Shown here piece after piece: positions 63,860-64,000 of a stretch of 64,000 nucleotides of DNA (positions are counted from its first letter, which is position 1; each line of letters opens with the position of its first letter). The notes under the pieces are model-generated. The model was not told the origin of the DNA and ran no database searches. It saw nothing but the letters and a program-made list of their open reading frames with translations. The stretch is from positions 30,270,197 to 30,334,196 of the forward strand of contig CM057149.1 of NCBI GenBank assembly GCA_029964075.1, written 5' to 3'. Made by a program: the position numbers and the translations under genes. The DNA is from Patiria pectinifera (lineage: Eukaryota > Echinodermata > Asteroidea > Valvatida > Asterinidae).

Positions 63860-64000
63860 GCCATCATGACCATGGAACTCCAGTCCTAGCTATAGTTGGG
63901 CTAACCTACTATCGCACTATAGCTGGGACAGTCCCAACTATAGTTGGGCCGACCCAACTGCCCCGACTATAGTTGGGACAGTCCCAACTATAGTTGGGAC
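63860..64000. repeat. Palindromic minisatellite (GTCCCAACTATAGTTGGGAC)
   Basis: The perfect 20 bp palindrome occurs twice in full (63930-63949 and 63981-64000), with partial units (CTATAGTTGGGC, CTATAGTTGGGACAG, CTATAGCTGGGACAG) between. Degenerate forms extend back to the gap (TATAGTTGGGTATA at 63638, GTCCCAACTGTAG at 63525). It continues past the window edge. Confidence 0.85.

Larger units (their letters stand above)
60916..64000 (+). other. Start of MAGI intron 12, with assembly gap
   Basis: No coding exon in phase 1 could be found. Contains an inverted-end element (61401-61758), a hairpin (62581-62610), a 500-base run of N (63021-63520) and a palindromic satellite (63860-64000). The rest shows no gene. 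Confidence 0.75.

Overview
This window is eukaryotic genomic DNA dominated by one gene: a MAGI-family scaffold (membrane-associated guanylate kinase, inverted; WW and PDZ domains) on the + strand. I could assemble twelve coding exons between 3253 and 60915. Every splice phase agrees from exon to exon. Together they encode the first 847 residues: N-terminal PDZ0, reduced guanylate-kinase region, WW1, WW2, PDZ1 and PDZ2. The distal PDZ domains and the stop codon must lie past the window or inside the 500-base assembly gap at 63021-63520. The organism is probably an invertebrate deuterostome, with an echinoderm (sea star or sea urchin) as my best guess at low confidence. The guess rests on the single MAGI with kilobase-scale introns, the great excess of ACATGTAC-type palindromes, and tRNA-headed SINEs ending in GCGCTATATAAA plus an ATT run.

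Layout: 1-3252 is upstream sequence with possible untranslated exons and a tRNA-derived fragment. Exon 1 (start codon, PDZ0) is followed by a 17.7 kb intron 1. That intron holds TTAA-flanked MITEs, a possible three-exon small gene (14.1-15.7 kb), an octamer-bearing tandem repeat, a foldback element and a 2.2 kb hAT-like element. Exons 2 and 3 encode the GuK region, exons 4-7 the linker and both WW domains, and exons 8-10 PDZ1, the long linker and PDZ2. Exons 11 and 12 encode the basic/charged linker after PDZ2.

The introns are a collection of short inverted-repeat elements. They include five copies of one 0.5 kb TTAA family, a 466 bp long-TIR element with a perfect 9 bp target duplication, several other foldbacks, and SINEs. 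Two introns may carry other genes. Intron 4 has minus-strand Thr/Ser-rich exons in symmetric phase 1, which suggests a nested mucin-like gene. Intron 6 has a coiled-coil ORF behind three CCAAT boxes, with a terminal splice donor phase-compatible with MAGI exon 7. These two, and the small gene in intron 1, are the best candidates for undescribed biology. No operon, CRISPR array or other prokaryotic feature is present, and I found no clearly new multi-gene system.
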